Below, in pieces: positions 1 to 5,705 of a stretch of 9,234 nt of DNA. A program made the position numbers and the translations under genes. The notes below the pieces were generated by a model that did not search any database, was not told the origin of the DNA, and saw only the letters and a list, made by a program, of their open reading frames with translations. Position 1 is the first letter of the stretch; each line of letters begins with the position of its first letter. The stretch is from Candidatus Hodarchaeota archaeon (lineage in GTDB: Archaea > Asgardarchaeota > Heimdallarchaeia > Hodarchaeales > YT1-057): contig JAEOTI010000775.1 of NCBI GenBank assembly GCA_016839955.1, positions 1 through 9,234 on the forward strand, in the 5' to 3' direction.

Positions 1-125
1 ATGTTTCGTCTATAGGCTGTGTATTACTCTTCTTTTTTTGTCTAGTTGTCAAAGCTAATCATCATAGTAACTATATTATCACATTAGAAGTTTATGATTT
101 ACAAATGTGATGGCTCAAAAAGGGT
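1..125. other. Non-coding tail downstream of the trmO-like gene
   Basis: No convincing coding frame is seen here. The stretch lies past the stop of the minus-strand TrmO-like gene. It contains an 8-bp perfect inverted repeat (ATCACATT at 78-85, AATGTGAT at 104-111, 18-nt loop) about 15-48 bases beyond that stop, and a short palindrome ATAGT-A-ACTAT at 64-74. On the minus strand a run of five T (118-122) follows the stop almost at once. A 3' end or terminator role is possible but weak, because the stem is AT-rich and the T-run lies before the stem, not after it. Confidence 0.3.
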
Positions 126-605
126 TTAACTTTTAGTTTGCCGACGATCAGGTGGTCTAGATACCAGTAAATGCTCGAACCACTTGGGTAGGAATATTTC
201 TTCATCCACCCGATCACCATTGGGCAAGTATGGCTTGATATCAAGAATAGGTGATCCTTCAAATGCCTCAATTTCATCTACATAGATTTTTCGATCATCA
301 ATTTTGATTATTTTCACTAAAGTTAAAGCTATTGGATTAGGCCTTGTTGGAGAGCGAGTTGAAAGATTTCCCATTTCTTCTGCAGGAACAATTGAATTTC
401 TAACACGCGGAACGCTAATCTTTGCAATACGTCGTTCAGGTGTATCTGATTCATCTAACCACCAGAGAACAAATATATGTGAAATTGTTCCCAATCGAAA
501 GATTCCTGTTTTGTACTCAGCTAAAATCTCTAGGAAAGGTTCTGAATCTTCTGGTTTATGTACATAGCCTATTGGTCTAACACTGAATGCCGTCAAATGC
601 CACAC
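126..605 (-). CDS. TrmO/TsaA-family tRNA N6-methyltransferase (UPF0066)
   Basis: This 159-aa protein belongs to the TsaA/TrmO family, SAM-dependent enzymes that methylate N6 of threonylcarbamoyladenosine at position 37 of certain tRNAs. The family signature is clear: residues 82-92 read STRSPTRPNPI, followed by a strand LTLVKI, and residues 116-126 read EGSPILDIKPY. The N-terminal PIGYVH (11-16) and ISHIFVLWWLDE (41-52) also fit the beta-barrel fold. Length is near the usual single-domain archaeal form, lacking the C-terminal extension of bacterial TrmO. The frame is limited by a TGA just upstream, so the start is GTG at 605 or a TTG at codon 4 (596). The TTG has an AGGTG (603-607) six bases before it and may be the real start. 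The gene lies 67 bp behind lonB and may be co-transcribed with it. The family is sure; the exact tRNA substrate in archaea is inferred. Confidence 0.9.
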   Translation of the reverse strand: MWHLTAFSVRPIGYVHKPEDSEPFLEILAEYKTGIFRLGTISHIFVLWWLDESDTPERRIAKISVPRVRNSIVPAEEMGNLSTRSPTRPNPIALTLVKIIKIDDRKIYVDEIEAFEGSPILDIKPYLPNGDRVDEEIFLPKWFEHLLVSRPPDRRQTKS

Positions 606-672
606 CTGTCTTTGTCACATCGAAAATTAATGAATTGTATGAGCAATAAATCTAGGTTTGAAATTTTATCTC
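606..672 (-). other. Spacer between lonB and the trmO-like gene
   Basis: This 67-bp AT-rich gap lies between two minus-strand genes. No strong hairpin or long T-tract is visible, so read-through from lonB is plausible. Weak TATA-like stretches (GATAAAATTT and TTTATT on the minus strand) leave room for an internal promoter. Confidence 0.3.
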
Positions 673-3291
673 TTAGTTAAGTAACAATGCTTTGTCTGAT
701 TTTAAATTCAAATAAGCCATGTTCCGTTCTCTTTCCCTGGATAGTTCCAAAAGTCGTTCTCGAAGTAGTTGGTTACCTTCACGATCAAAAAGATCTGGAA
801 TTGCATGTAAAATGGCATCTTCAGCATACTGTTCAACTGCAATTTCTATTTTACCCTCATAATCGTCCGGATTAATGTCTATTAGGTTTTCCTTAGAGAT
901 AATAACCTTTCTTAACCCTTCACGAATCGCAGAGCCAATTTTCCATTTCAAGCCACCTACTGCTTTAAGTTCTCCTTGAATATTCATGCTAGCGGTCATG
1001 GCAACCGTCTGGTCAAGCAATGCATTATATAATACCGAGAGAGTTGCAGTAACTAGTGGAAGAGTTGCTGAATCTCCTTCGTTTGGTTCTTTAAACTCAT
1101 AAAATTGAATTTTAACATCTCTCTGCAATTTTCCATAAATCCGACGTACGTTTGCTGAAACTTGATCGATTGAAAGCTCAAGGTAGGTTTTGTTGAAACC
1201 CTCAGCTGTAGCTAATCTACCAATATAGGAAATTCTTCCATTCCCATTATCAGATGAAGGAAGACATTGTGCTAATATTGGAGTTACAAATCCTTTCTTT
1301 ATTTCCGGGATCACAGCTAGACCGTTTATACGTCCTAGGGCATATCCATCTGTAAACAAAGTTTCATATTGGGAAATTCGGTCTTTATATTCTAAAATTT
1401 CTAATTCTCGGGCGCTGATACGTTTTTTAATTGCAAGTTGGACATGGAACTCATTCACAGAAGTAATTGGTTCATTTAAGTAAAGCTTACGGAGGAAAAC
1501 AAAATCTCGTGCTGCTCTTACAATCCCTTTCGCTTCTCTGAGTTGTAAAGAGATATGACCTTCTTTAGATGCAATTTTTTTAAGGTGTTCAAGTAATTCG
1601 ATTATGCCATTTCTTGTCCAGGGCAAGTACATAACATCTTGTATGATCTTGATTACTCGCTGTTCACGTTCTAATGGATCCATTTCAGTTTCAATAATAA
1701 AATCGACAATAACTGATAAAATGTCCTTGAACCCTAAATTCGTATCTAGTTCAACTGAATTAGCTTGATTGCTAAAGGTTTCTCTTAATCGGTCAACAGC
1801 AATTTCACCAAAGGTAATAGCATTATCCAAGAGAGTTATTAATCTTTCTCGCTCATTTCGGTCAGAAAGCCCTTTTTCAACATTTATTTCTCGGGAATGA
1901 AGATCTCGAATGATCCTTTCAGTATCCATATTATAAACATTGAGTGGGAACCAAATATAGTTTTTTAAATGCTCTGGAGTTATTTTCCATTCATTTGGCA
2001 TTAGAATTTGGGTAGATTTCTCTGCAAGCCTTGATTGGAACGCAGGATTTGCAAGTATTCCTTCAATTTTATTAGTAGCAATGACTAATCGGAATTTGCA
2101 TGGAATAGGATCTGTACGTACAGATTCAACAGATCCAGAACTACTTCCAGTGGCAACATACCTAATTCCCCATTCTCCATCTTCCCAAGCCGTCAAAAGA
2201 TAATCTAGTATCTTTTCATTCATGCTTCGGATCTCATCGATCAATAAAACCCCTAAATGAGCTTTATGAATGGCTCCCGCTTCTACCCTGAGATGAGGTG
2301 GCGTTGCTAGACCGCCACTCTGATATGGATCATGCCTTGTAGAACCTAATAACTCACTAGTGTTGGCACCAGTGACTTCGATAACGGGGGGTAGCGTTTG
2401 ATTACGATTGTCTACAAGAATAACTGGGACTTGTTCAGAAAGAAAACGACTAAAAGGCCATTTTCCTGAAAAGAAAGAATAGGGGCCCCAAGCTAGAGTA
2501 GTTACTAATAGTGCGGAGATAAGTGACCCAAAAGTCCCCATTCCAGATAAAATGGACCCATCACTCCATTTTAGTCCTAAAAAGACTTCTTCTGGAACGA
2601 ATCCTCCAAGCAAAGCGTAAAGAAATGCCACTGATGCGAAAACTATTCCCCAAGAATAAAGAACAGCAGGTAATAAGATAAAACCCCAGACCCATGATAT
2701 CTTTCGAGCAGTTGGATATCTTTTTCCACGTGTTTCATCCTTAATTCTTTGGATGTGGTCTCGTGCTTTGCTTCCTGGCACGACTGTTACAGTTGGATGA
2801 TTATCACTTCCAAATTCTGGATTGGGTCCAACTAAGACGTCAGTTAAAGCTGGTTCCTTGAAAATAGCAAGGAGCTCTCCCATACCCCTAGCTAAATGTG
2901 ATTTTCCGTTTCCGGGATCTCCTAAAAGAAGTAAAGATTCTTCATTAATTACTGCTTCAATAAGTCTCTTTTTTATCTTCCTTGGTCCAATATACGTATT
3001 CACCAATAACCAAGGTGTTTCAATGATTTTTCGGAGCAGCTGCTGTCGAGAACCTTCTTCTTCCACTTTTAATCTCTTTTTTAACTCAAGAATATTTTCT
3101 GCTAAATTTTTCCGGTTTTCAAGAATATTTTTCCATAATTGTTCAGTATCTTTGAATCTCCAAGTGTGATCTCCCTCTTCATTAGCATCAAAGTATTCTT
3201 GAATCTCTGATAAGGTCAATTTGTCAGTGTAGCACTTAGGCTTTTCCTCCCGTGCCAATTCCGACAGTTCATCAAGAATACTTCCCTCCAT
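673..3291 (-). CDS. lonB: Membrane-anchored ATP-dependent protease LonB, archaeal type
   Basis: LonB unfolds and degrades damaged, regulatory or membrane proteins at the inner face of the membrane. Numbering here counts from a GTG at 3324 (883 aa). Walker A is GDPGNGKS (135-142). The membrane insert lies at about 209-285 (hydrophobic 209-246 and 258-285). The family block LLGSTRHDPYQSGGL spans 325-339. Walker B is VLLIDE (359-364), sensor-1 Asn is N418 and the probable Arg finger is R432. The protease domain has EGDSA with nucleophile S752 and general-base K795 in GGLKWKIGSA; the 43-residue spacing is that of archaeal Lon. The preferred start is ATG at 3291 (codon 12, 872 aa), since GGAGGTG sits five bases before it; the GTG has no separate ribosome site. 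The protein is longer than typical LonB (about 620-700 aa). The extra length is a roughly 100-residue helical N-terminus and an insertion near 445-548. Membrane segments must be even in number, two or four, to keep both flanks cytoplasmic. Confidence 0.95.
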   Translation of the reverse strand: MEGSILDELSELAREEKPKCYTDKLTLSEIQEYFDANEEGDHTWRFKDTEQLWKNILENRKNLAENILELKKRLKVEEEGSRQQLLRKIIETPWLLVNTYIGPRKIKKRLIEAVINEESLLLLGDPGNGKSHLARGMGELLAIFKEPALTDVLVGPNPEFGSDNHPTVTVVPGSKARDHIQRIKDETRGKRYPTARKISWVWGFILLPAVLYSWGIVFASVAFLYALLGGFVPEEVFLGLKWSDGSILSGMGTFGSLISALLVTTLAWGPYSFFSGKWPFSRFLSEQVPVILVDNRNQTLPPVIEVTGANTSELLGSTRHDPYQSGGLATPPHLRVEAGAIHKAHLGVLLIDEIRSMNEKILDYLLTAWEDGEWGIRYVATGSSSGSVESVRTDPIPCKFRLVIATNKIEGILANPAFQSRLAEKSTQILMPNEWKITPEHLKNYIWFPLNVYNMDTERIIRDLHSREINVEKGLSDRNERERLITLLDNAITFGEIAVDRLRETFSNQANSVELDTNLGFKDILSVIVDFIIETEMDPLEREQRVIKIIQDVMYLPWTRNGIIELLEHLKKIASKEGHISLQLREAKGIVRAARDFVFLRKLYLNEPITSVNEFHVQLAIKKRISARELEILEYKDRISQYETLFTDGYALGRINGLAVIPEIKKGFVTPILAQCLPSSDNGNGRISYIGRLATAEGFNKTYLELSIDQVSANVRRIYGKLQRDVKIQFYEFKEPNEGDSATLPLVTATLSVLYNALLDQTVAMTASMNIQGELKAVGGLKWKIGSAIREGLRKVIISKENLIDINPDDYEGKIEIAVEQYAEDAILHAIPDLFDREGNQLLRERLLELSRERERNMAYLNLKSDKALLLN

Positions 3292-3295
3292 GATA

Positions 3296-3320
3296 ACACC
3301 TCCATATATTATGGAGGTGT
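3296..3320 (-). promoter_or_regulatory. Perfect inverted repeat enclosing the lonB Shine-Dalgarno
   Basis: The arms ACACCTCCAT (3296-3305) and ATGGAGGTGT (3311-3320) are perfect reverse complements around a 5-nt centre; one more A-T pair (3306/3310) leaves a 3-nt loop. On the lonB transcript the downstream arm carries GGAGGUG, a 7-nt match to the 16S anti-Shine-Dalgarno, five bases before the AUG at 3291. The upstream arm carries CACCUCC, a copy of the anti-Shine-Dalgarno itself. If transcribed whole, the ribosome site would be paired. If transcription starts inside it (see the TATA-like box at 3326-3333), it would act as a DNA operator. Confidence 0.75.
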
Positions 3321-3325
3321 CCACT

Positions 3326-3333
3326 CCTATAAA
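3326..3333 (-). promoter_or_regulatory. Candidate TATA box of lonB
   Basis: The minus strand reads TTTATAGG, the best TATA-like element near the gene. An archaeal start about 26 bases downstream would fall near 3304, in the centre of the dyad at 3296-3320. That would give a leader of about 10-15 nt that keeps the GGAGGTG but loses the other hairpin arm. An upstream promoter in the 3370-3420 region is the alternative. Confidence 0.4.
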
Positions 3334-3347
3334 CCATACGATATGGT
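3333..3347. promoter_or_regulatory. Perfect 6-bp inverted repeat upstream of the lonB TATA-like box
   Basis: ACCATA (3333-3338), CGA spacer, TATGGT (3342-3347). It abuts and shares one base with the TATA-like box on its upstream side, where TFB would bind. TATAGGA occurs on both sides of it on the minus strand. The position suits an activator or repressor site; the regulator is unknown. Confidence 0.45.
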
Positions 3348-3365
3348 CCTATACTGTTTTCATGA

Positions 3366-3391
3366 AAAATGTTCCAAATAAGGAATATTTT
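3366..3391. promoter_or_regulatory. 26-bp imperfect palindrome in the osmC-lonB spacer
   Basis: The arms AAAATGTTCC (3366-3375) and GGAATATTTT (3382-3391) match at nine of ten positions around a 6-bp AT spacer, with core TTCC-N6-GGAA. This is a typical size for a homodimeric helix-turn-helix regulator site. It lies 75-100 bases before the lonB ATG and 34-59 bases after the osmC stop, so it could serve lonB or be part of the osmC transcript end. Confidence 0.45.
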
Positions 3392-3424
3392 GTAGGATCA
3401 AAACAATATTATTGATTCAATAGA

Positions 3425-3874
3425 TTAGGAATCCACTCTAATATGCGGAATAATCCGTGCCTCAGTCGTCATACTATTCGTTACTAAGCAATGCTTCTTT
3501 GTCAGCTCTAAAGCTCGTTCAATTTTAGGTATTTCATCTTCTGAATCAATAATAATGTAAACATCTACATTAATTTGAGTAAAAAGGTAATCCTTTGATT
3601 CCTGTTGTTGTAAAATTCCTACTGTATGATTACGATAACTTTTCCAATTCGCTCGAACCTTACCACTCATGGAAATAAACGTAGACATTAAACAGACAGC
3701 AGCACTTGCAACAAAAAGGTCTTCAGGGGAGATAACACCTTCTGGGCCCTTAAATTCAGGAGGTGTTGCGACTTGAATAGTTGGTTTCCCATCGACAAGT
3801 AATTCTCCTTCTCTTCCACTTTCTCCTCCAGTCCAATTTACTTCCATAGGATATTCAAATCGTTTTAGTTGCAT
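3425..3874 (-). CDS. OsmC/Ohr-family thiol peroxidase
   Basis: This 149-aa protein is of the OsmC/Ohr superfamily, cytoplasmic homodimers that reduce organic hydroperoxides with a two-cysteine mechanism. Seen in the sequence: the helix SPEDLFVASAAVCLMSTF with E51 and the peroxidatic C61, then the second cysteine C129 in KHCLVTNSM, followed by the closing strand TTEARIIPHI. Both cysteines and the glutamate are present, so it should be active. Length fits the family. The ATG at 3874 is preceded by AAGGAG (3883-3888 on the plus strand) with 8-9 nt spacing, a clear ribosome site. It is the first minus-strand gene left of a divergent spacer and lies 133 bp before lonB. Whether it is an Ohr-like hydroperoxidase or a YhfA-like member with another thiol role cannot be settled; the arrangement is closer to the general OsmC/YhfA-like archaeal group than to classic Ohr. 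Confidence 0.88.
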   Translation of the reverse strand: MQLKRFEYPMEVNWTGGESGREGELLVDGKPTIQVATPPEFKGPEGVISPEDLFVASAAVCLMSTFISMSGKVRANWKSYRNHTVGILQQQESKDYLFTQINVDVYIIIDSEDEIPKIERALELTKKHCLVTNSMTTEARIIPHIRVDS

Positions 3875-4076
3875 TAATATTTCTCCTTCATTTTTGTTTG
3901 AAAAAAGACATATTGCATGATTCTTTGACTAATTTCTAATCGTAAATTCCTATTTTTTTGTTTAAATATTGTGGAAGGAAATGTGAAACTACTATTTTTT
4001 AATGAAATAACTGATTAAAAAAACAAAAATACTAGTTATCAGTCTTCTTTTTCACTATTTGTCAATTTAAGAATTT
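3875..4076. promoter_or_regulatory. Divergent AT-rich spacer with candidate promoters
   Basis: This spacer separates the minus-strand osmC-like gene and the plus-strand membrane protein. The sequence TTTAAATATT at 3961-3970 is nearly self-complementary and would read as a TATA box on either strand. For the osmC-like gene it would place the start near 3940 with a leader of about 60 nt. The plus-strand gene may use it with a longer leader, or a box nearer the gene. Long A and T runs (3953-3959, 3994-4000, 4017-4023) make box-picking uncertain. No coding frame is evident. Confidence 0.4.
3883..3888 (-). promoter_or_regulatory. Shine-Dalgarno of the osmC-like gene
   Basis: The minus strand reads AAGGAG, 8 nt before the ATG at 3874. 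It fixes this start and shows that this genome uses leadered, Shine-Dalgarno-driven translation at least in part. Confidence 0.7.
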
Positions 4077-4106
4077 ATGATTGTCAGAAATAAAATTGGT
4101 GAACCT

Positions 4107-4817
4107 ATGGCAACTGTTGAGGGTCTTGAAGCCGAAGGAGCTATTTTATCAAATAGATTAACACGAATTGGTTCAATCATCTGGATACTAGGTTGTATTA
4201 TCCTAACTTTTCAAAATATGTTGCTTATCCCAACTTCTAGTGCTATCCTTTTTGGATTTACGTCCTTTATTGATTTGATTGCTTTTTTTCTTCTGATTTT
4301 AAGCATTTTATTCTTTACAACTAGTAATGAAGATTTTAAAAAGAAAGGATACGTTATTATCCTTTTTTTTACCTGTTGGGTTATTTTAACGATAATATGG
4401 AGATATTTCGCAGGATTTTATGGTAGTTTTGACGAAAAAGGACTAGATCGCTATTATTTTCTAAAGCAATTTGGTGATTATGGTTATCAAGATGAATATG
4501 GGTATGACTACTGGGAAAATCGTCCTAAAACCCGATATTTTATACGTATTTCAATTTTCTTTGCCTTGATAGGACTTACATTTGGTATAGGTTATTTAGC
4601 TAATTTCTTGATGAAGCAAGGATTAAGAAAGAGAGCAATTCTAGGTTTTATTTACTTTGGTATTAATTTAGTAGCTTTATTCTATCTTGCAGTGGAATCT
4701 CTTCCTGATACGATGCTTGGAGTTGCACTGCTGAAATTAATAATAGCACCTCTAATTGCTATTCCGTTTTTCTTTTCTTTATCCACAATCAAGTGGCAAA
4801 AAATACTAAATCACTAA
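4107..4817 (+). CDS. Six-helix membrane protein, family unknown
   Basis: I do not recognise a family. Numbering counts from the ATG at 4077. Six hydrophobic segments lie near residues 31-52, 57-82, 91-113, 155-178, 187-207 and 213-236. Positive residues (NRLTR 26-30, KKK 88-90, KQGLRKR 180-186, and the C-terminal K/H) all fall on one side, so both ends should be cytoplasmic and the 114-154 loop outside. That loop is rich in Tyr and acidic residues (Y126, Y127, Y135, Y137, Y141, Y143, Y145, Y154; DYGYQDEYGYDYWEN). The chosen start is ATG 4107 (codon 11, MATVEGLEAEG), because GGTGA (4098-4102) stands just before it; the upstream ATG 4077 has no such site but keeps the frame open. An oligo-T tract follows the stop, so it is probably a separate unit from the ABC genes 100 bp on, although a functional link to them is possible. 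Confidence 0.75.
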   Translation: MATVEGLEAEGAILSNRLTRIGSIIWILGCIILTFQNMLLIPTSSAILFGFTSFIDLIAFFLLILSILFFTTSNEDFKKKGYVIILFFTCWVILTIIWRYFAGFYGSFDEKGLDRYYFLKQFGDYGYQDEYGYDYWENRPKTRYFIRISIFFALIGLTFGIGYLANFLMKQGLRKRAILGFIYFGINLVALFYLAVESLPDTMLGVALLKLIIAPLIAIPFFFSLSTIKWQKILNH

Positions 4818-4834
4818 CAGACAGTTCACTAGCT

Positions 4835-4848
4835 CTCTTTTTTGTTTT
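4835..4848 (+). terminator. Oligo-T terminator-like tract
   Basis: CTCTTTTTTGTTTT follows the membrane-protein stop by about 18 bases, with six T and then four T split by one G. Archaeal RNA polymerase commonly terminates at such U-tracts without a hairpin, and no stem is seen here. Confidence 0.5.
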
Positions 4849-4861
4849 CAGAAGTAAATAC

Positions 4862-4872
4862 TATTATTAAAA
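4862..4872 (+). promoter_or_regulatory. Candidate TATA box of the ABC exporter operon
   Basis: TATTATTAAAA lies about 50 bases before the TTG start at 4918. A start about 26 bases on (near 4893) would leave a leader of about 25 nt containing GAGAGG (4903-4908). The preceding T-tract supports a fresh promoter here. Confidence 0.4.
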
Positions 4873-4917
4873 CGCTCATTATAACACTTAATCAATAAGT
4901 TTGAGAGGCATTTTCCA

Positions 4918-5694
4918 TTGGGACAAGCTACTATAGAAACATCTGATCTAACTAAAATCTACCGACATAGCAATATCCTTGCTGTTGATTCACTCAATAC
5001 TAAAATCTATAGAGGGGAGATTTTTGGACTACTTGGAGAAAACGGAGCTGGTAAAACAACAACTGTGCGTTTATTAACAACAATGCTCAAACCTAGTCGT
5101 GGATCTGCACTGGTAGCCGGATATGATATACTAGATTCTCCAAACGAAGTACGAAGTATGGTTGGGGTATTACCTCAGGATTGTGGATTATATTTAGAGC
5201 TTACAGTCAAAGAGAATCTCACTTTTTTCGCTAAATTACAAGGTTTAGATGGAGAAGCAGCAGATAACCGAGTAGATCATCTTCTAAATTTGATTGAGAT
5301 GGAAGATCGTGCAAAAGACAAAGCGGAAACTCTTTCAGGGGGATTACAACGGAGAGTTCAACTAGCTCGGGCATTAGTCGCTTCACCTAAAATTATTTTT
5401 CTTGATGAGCCTACATCAGGATTGGATGTTCTTGTTGCTCGGAAAGTGCGTAATCTCATTCGTCGTCTCGCAAAAGTAGAAGACGTTACTATAGTGCTTT
5501 GTACACACAACATGTATGATGCTACCCGTCTTTGTGATCGTGTATTGATAATGACGAACGGACAAGAAGTTGAATTGGGGCGCCCTCAAGACATTGTGTC
5601 AAAGTATCAACAACTCGATAGTAGTGTAGATGATTTAGAAGACGCAGTTATTCACATTATGGGGGGAGAAGTATCAGAGGGGTTATACAAATAG
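4918..5694 (+). CDS. ABC-2 exporter ATP-binding subunit
   Basis: This 258-aa nucleotide-binding subunit of an ABC-2 (NatA/DrrA-like) exporter hydrolyses ATP on the cytoplasmic side to drive the adjacent permease. All core motifs are intact: Walker A GENGAGKT (40-47), Q-loop Q87 in LPQDC, signature LSGGLQRR (139-146), Walker B IIFLDEP with catalytic E164, D-loop SGLD (167-170) and switch H197. The C-terminal tail (DSSVDDLEDAVIHIMGGE, 234-251) is the short extension seen in this subgroup. The start is TTG at 4918, reached from GAGAGG (4903-4908) with 9-nt spacing; no better ATG precedes the Walker A at a suitable distance. The stop TAG overlaps the permease Shine-Dalgarno, so translation of the pair is probably coupled. 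The substrate cannot be told from this subunit. Confidence 0.95.
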   Translation: MGQATIETSDLTKIYRHSNILAVDSLNTKIYRGEIFGLLGENGAGKTTTVRLLTTMLKPSRGSALVAGYDILDSPNEVRSMVGVLPQDCGLYLELTVKENLTFFAKLQGLDGEAADNRVDHLLNLIEMEDRAKDKAETLSGGLQRRVQLARALVASPKIIFLDEPTSGLDVLVARKVRNLIRRLAKVEDVTIVLCTHNMYDATRLCDRVLIMTNGQEVELGRPQDIVSKYQQLDSSVDDLEDAVIHIMGGEVSEGLYK

Positions 5695-5697
5695 GAG
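5694..5697 (+). promoter_or_regulatory. Shine-Dalgarno of the permease, overlapping the ATPase stop
   Basis: GGAG begins on the last base of the TAG stop (5692-5694), eight bases before the ATG at 5706. The overlap suggests the two subunits are made in step. Confidence 0.7.
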
Positions 5698-5705
5698 TTT
5701 GTATT

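Noticed and set aside
304..567. Open plus-strand frame opposite the TrmO-like gene
   Set aside because: No family features; the minus-strand frame has clear conserved motifs over the same bases.
2822..3169. 115-codon plus-strand frame opposite lonB
   Set aside because: It is antisense to the Walker A region, with low-complexity Ser/Phe content and no ribosome site; a shadow of lonB.
3292..3324. Upstream GTG start of lonB (11 extra residues)
   Set aside because: It has no ribosome site of its own and would require translating through the dyad; GGAGGTG is placed for the ATG at 3291.
3398..3416. Small AT dyad just past the osmC stop as a terminator
   Set aside because: Only five weak pairs around an overlapping CAATA/TATTG palindrome, and the following T-run is short; not enough to call.
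3953..4024. A/T homopolymer runs as a repeat array or replication-origin element
   Set aside because: Low-complexity runs without a repeating unit, ORB-like motif or nearby Cdc6/Orc gene.
4010..4043. ACTGAT...ATCAGT inverted repeat in the divergent spacer
   Set aside because: Only 6 bp with a 22-nt loop in AT-rich sequence; expected by chance.
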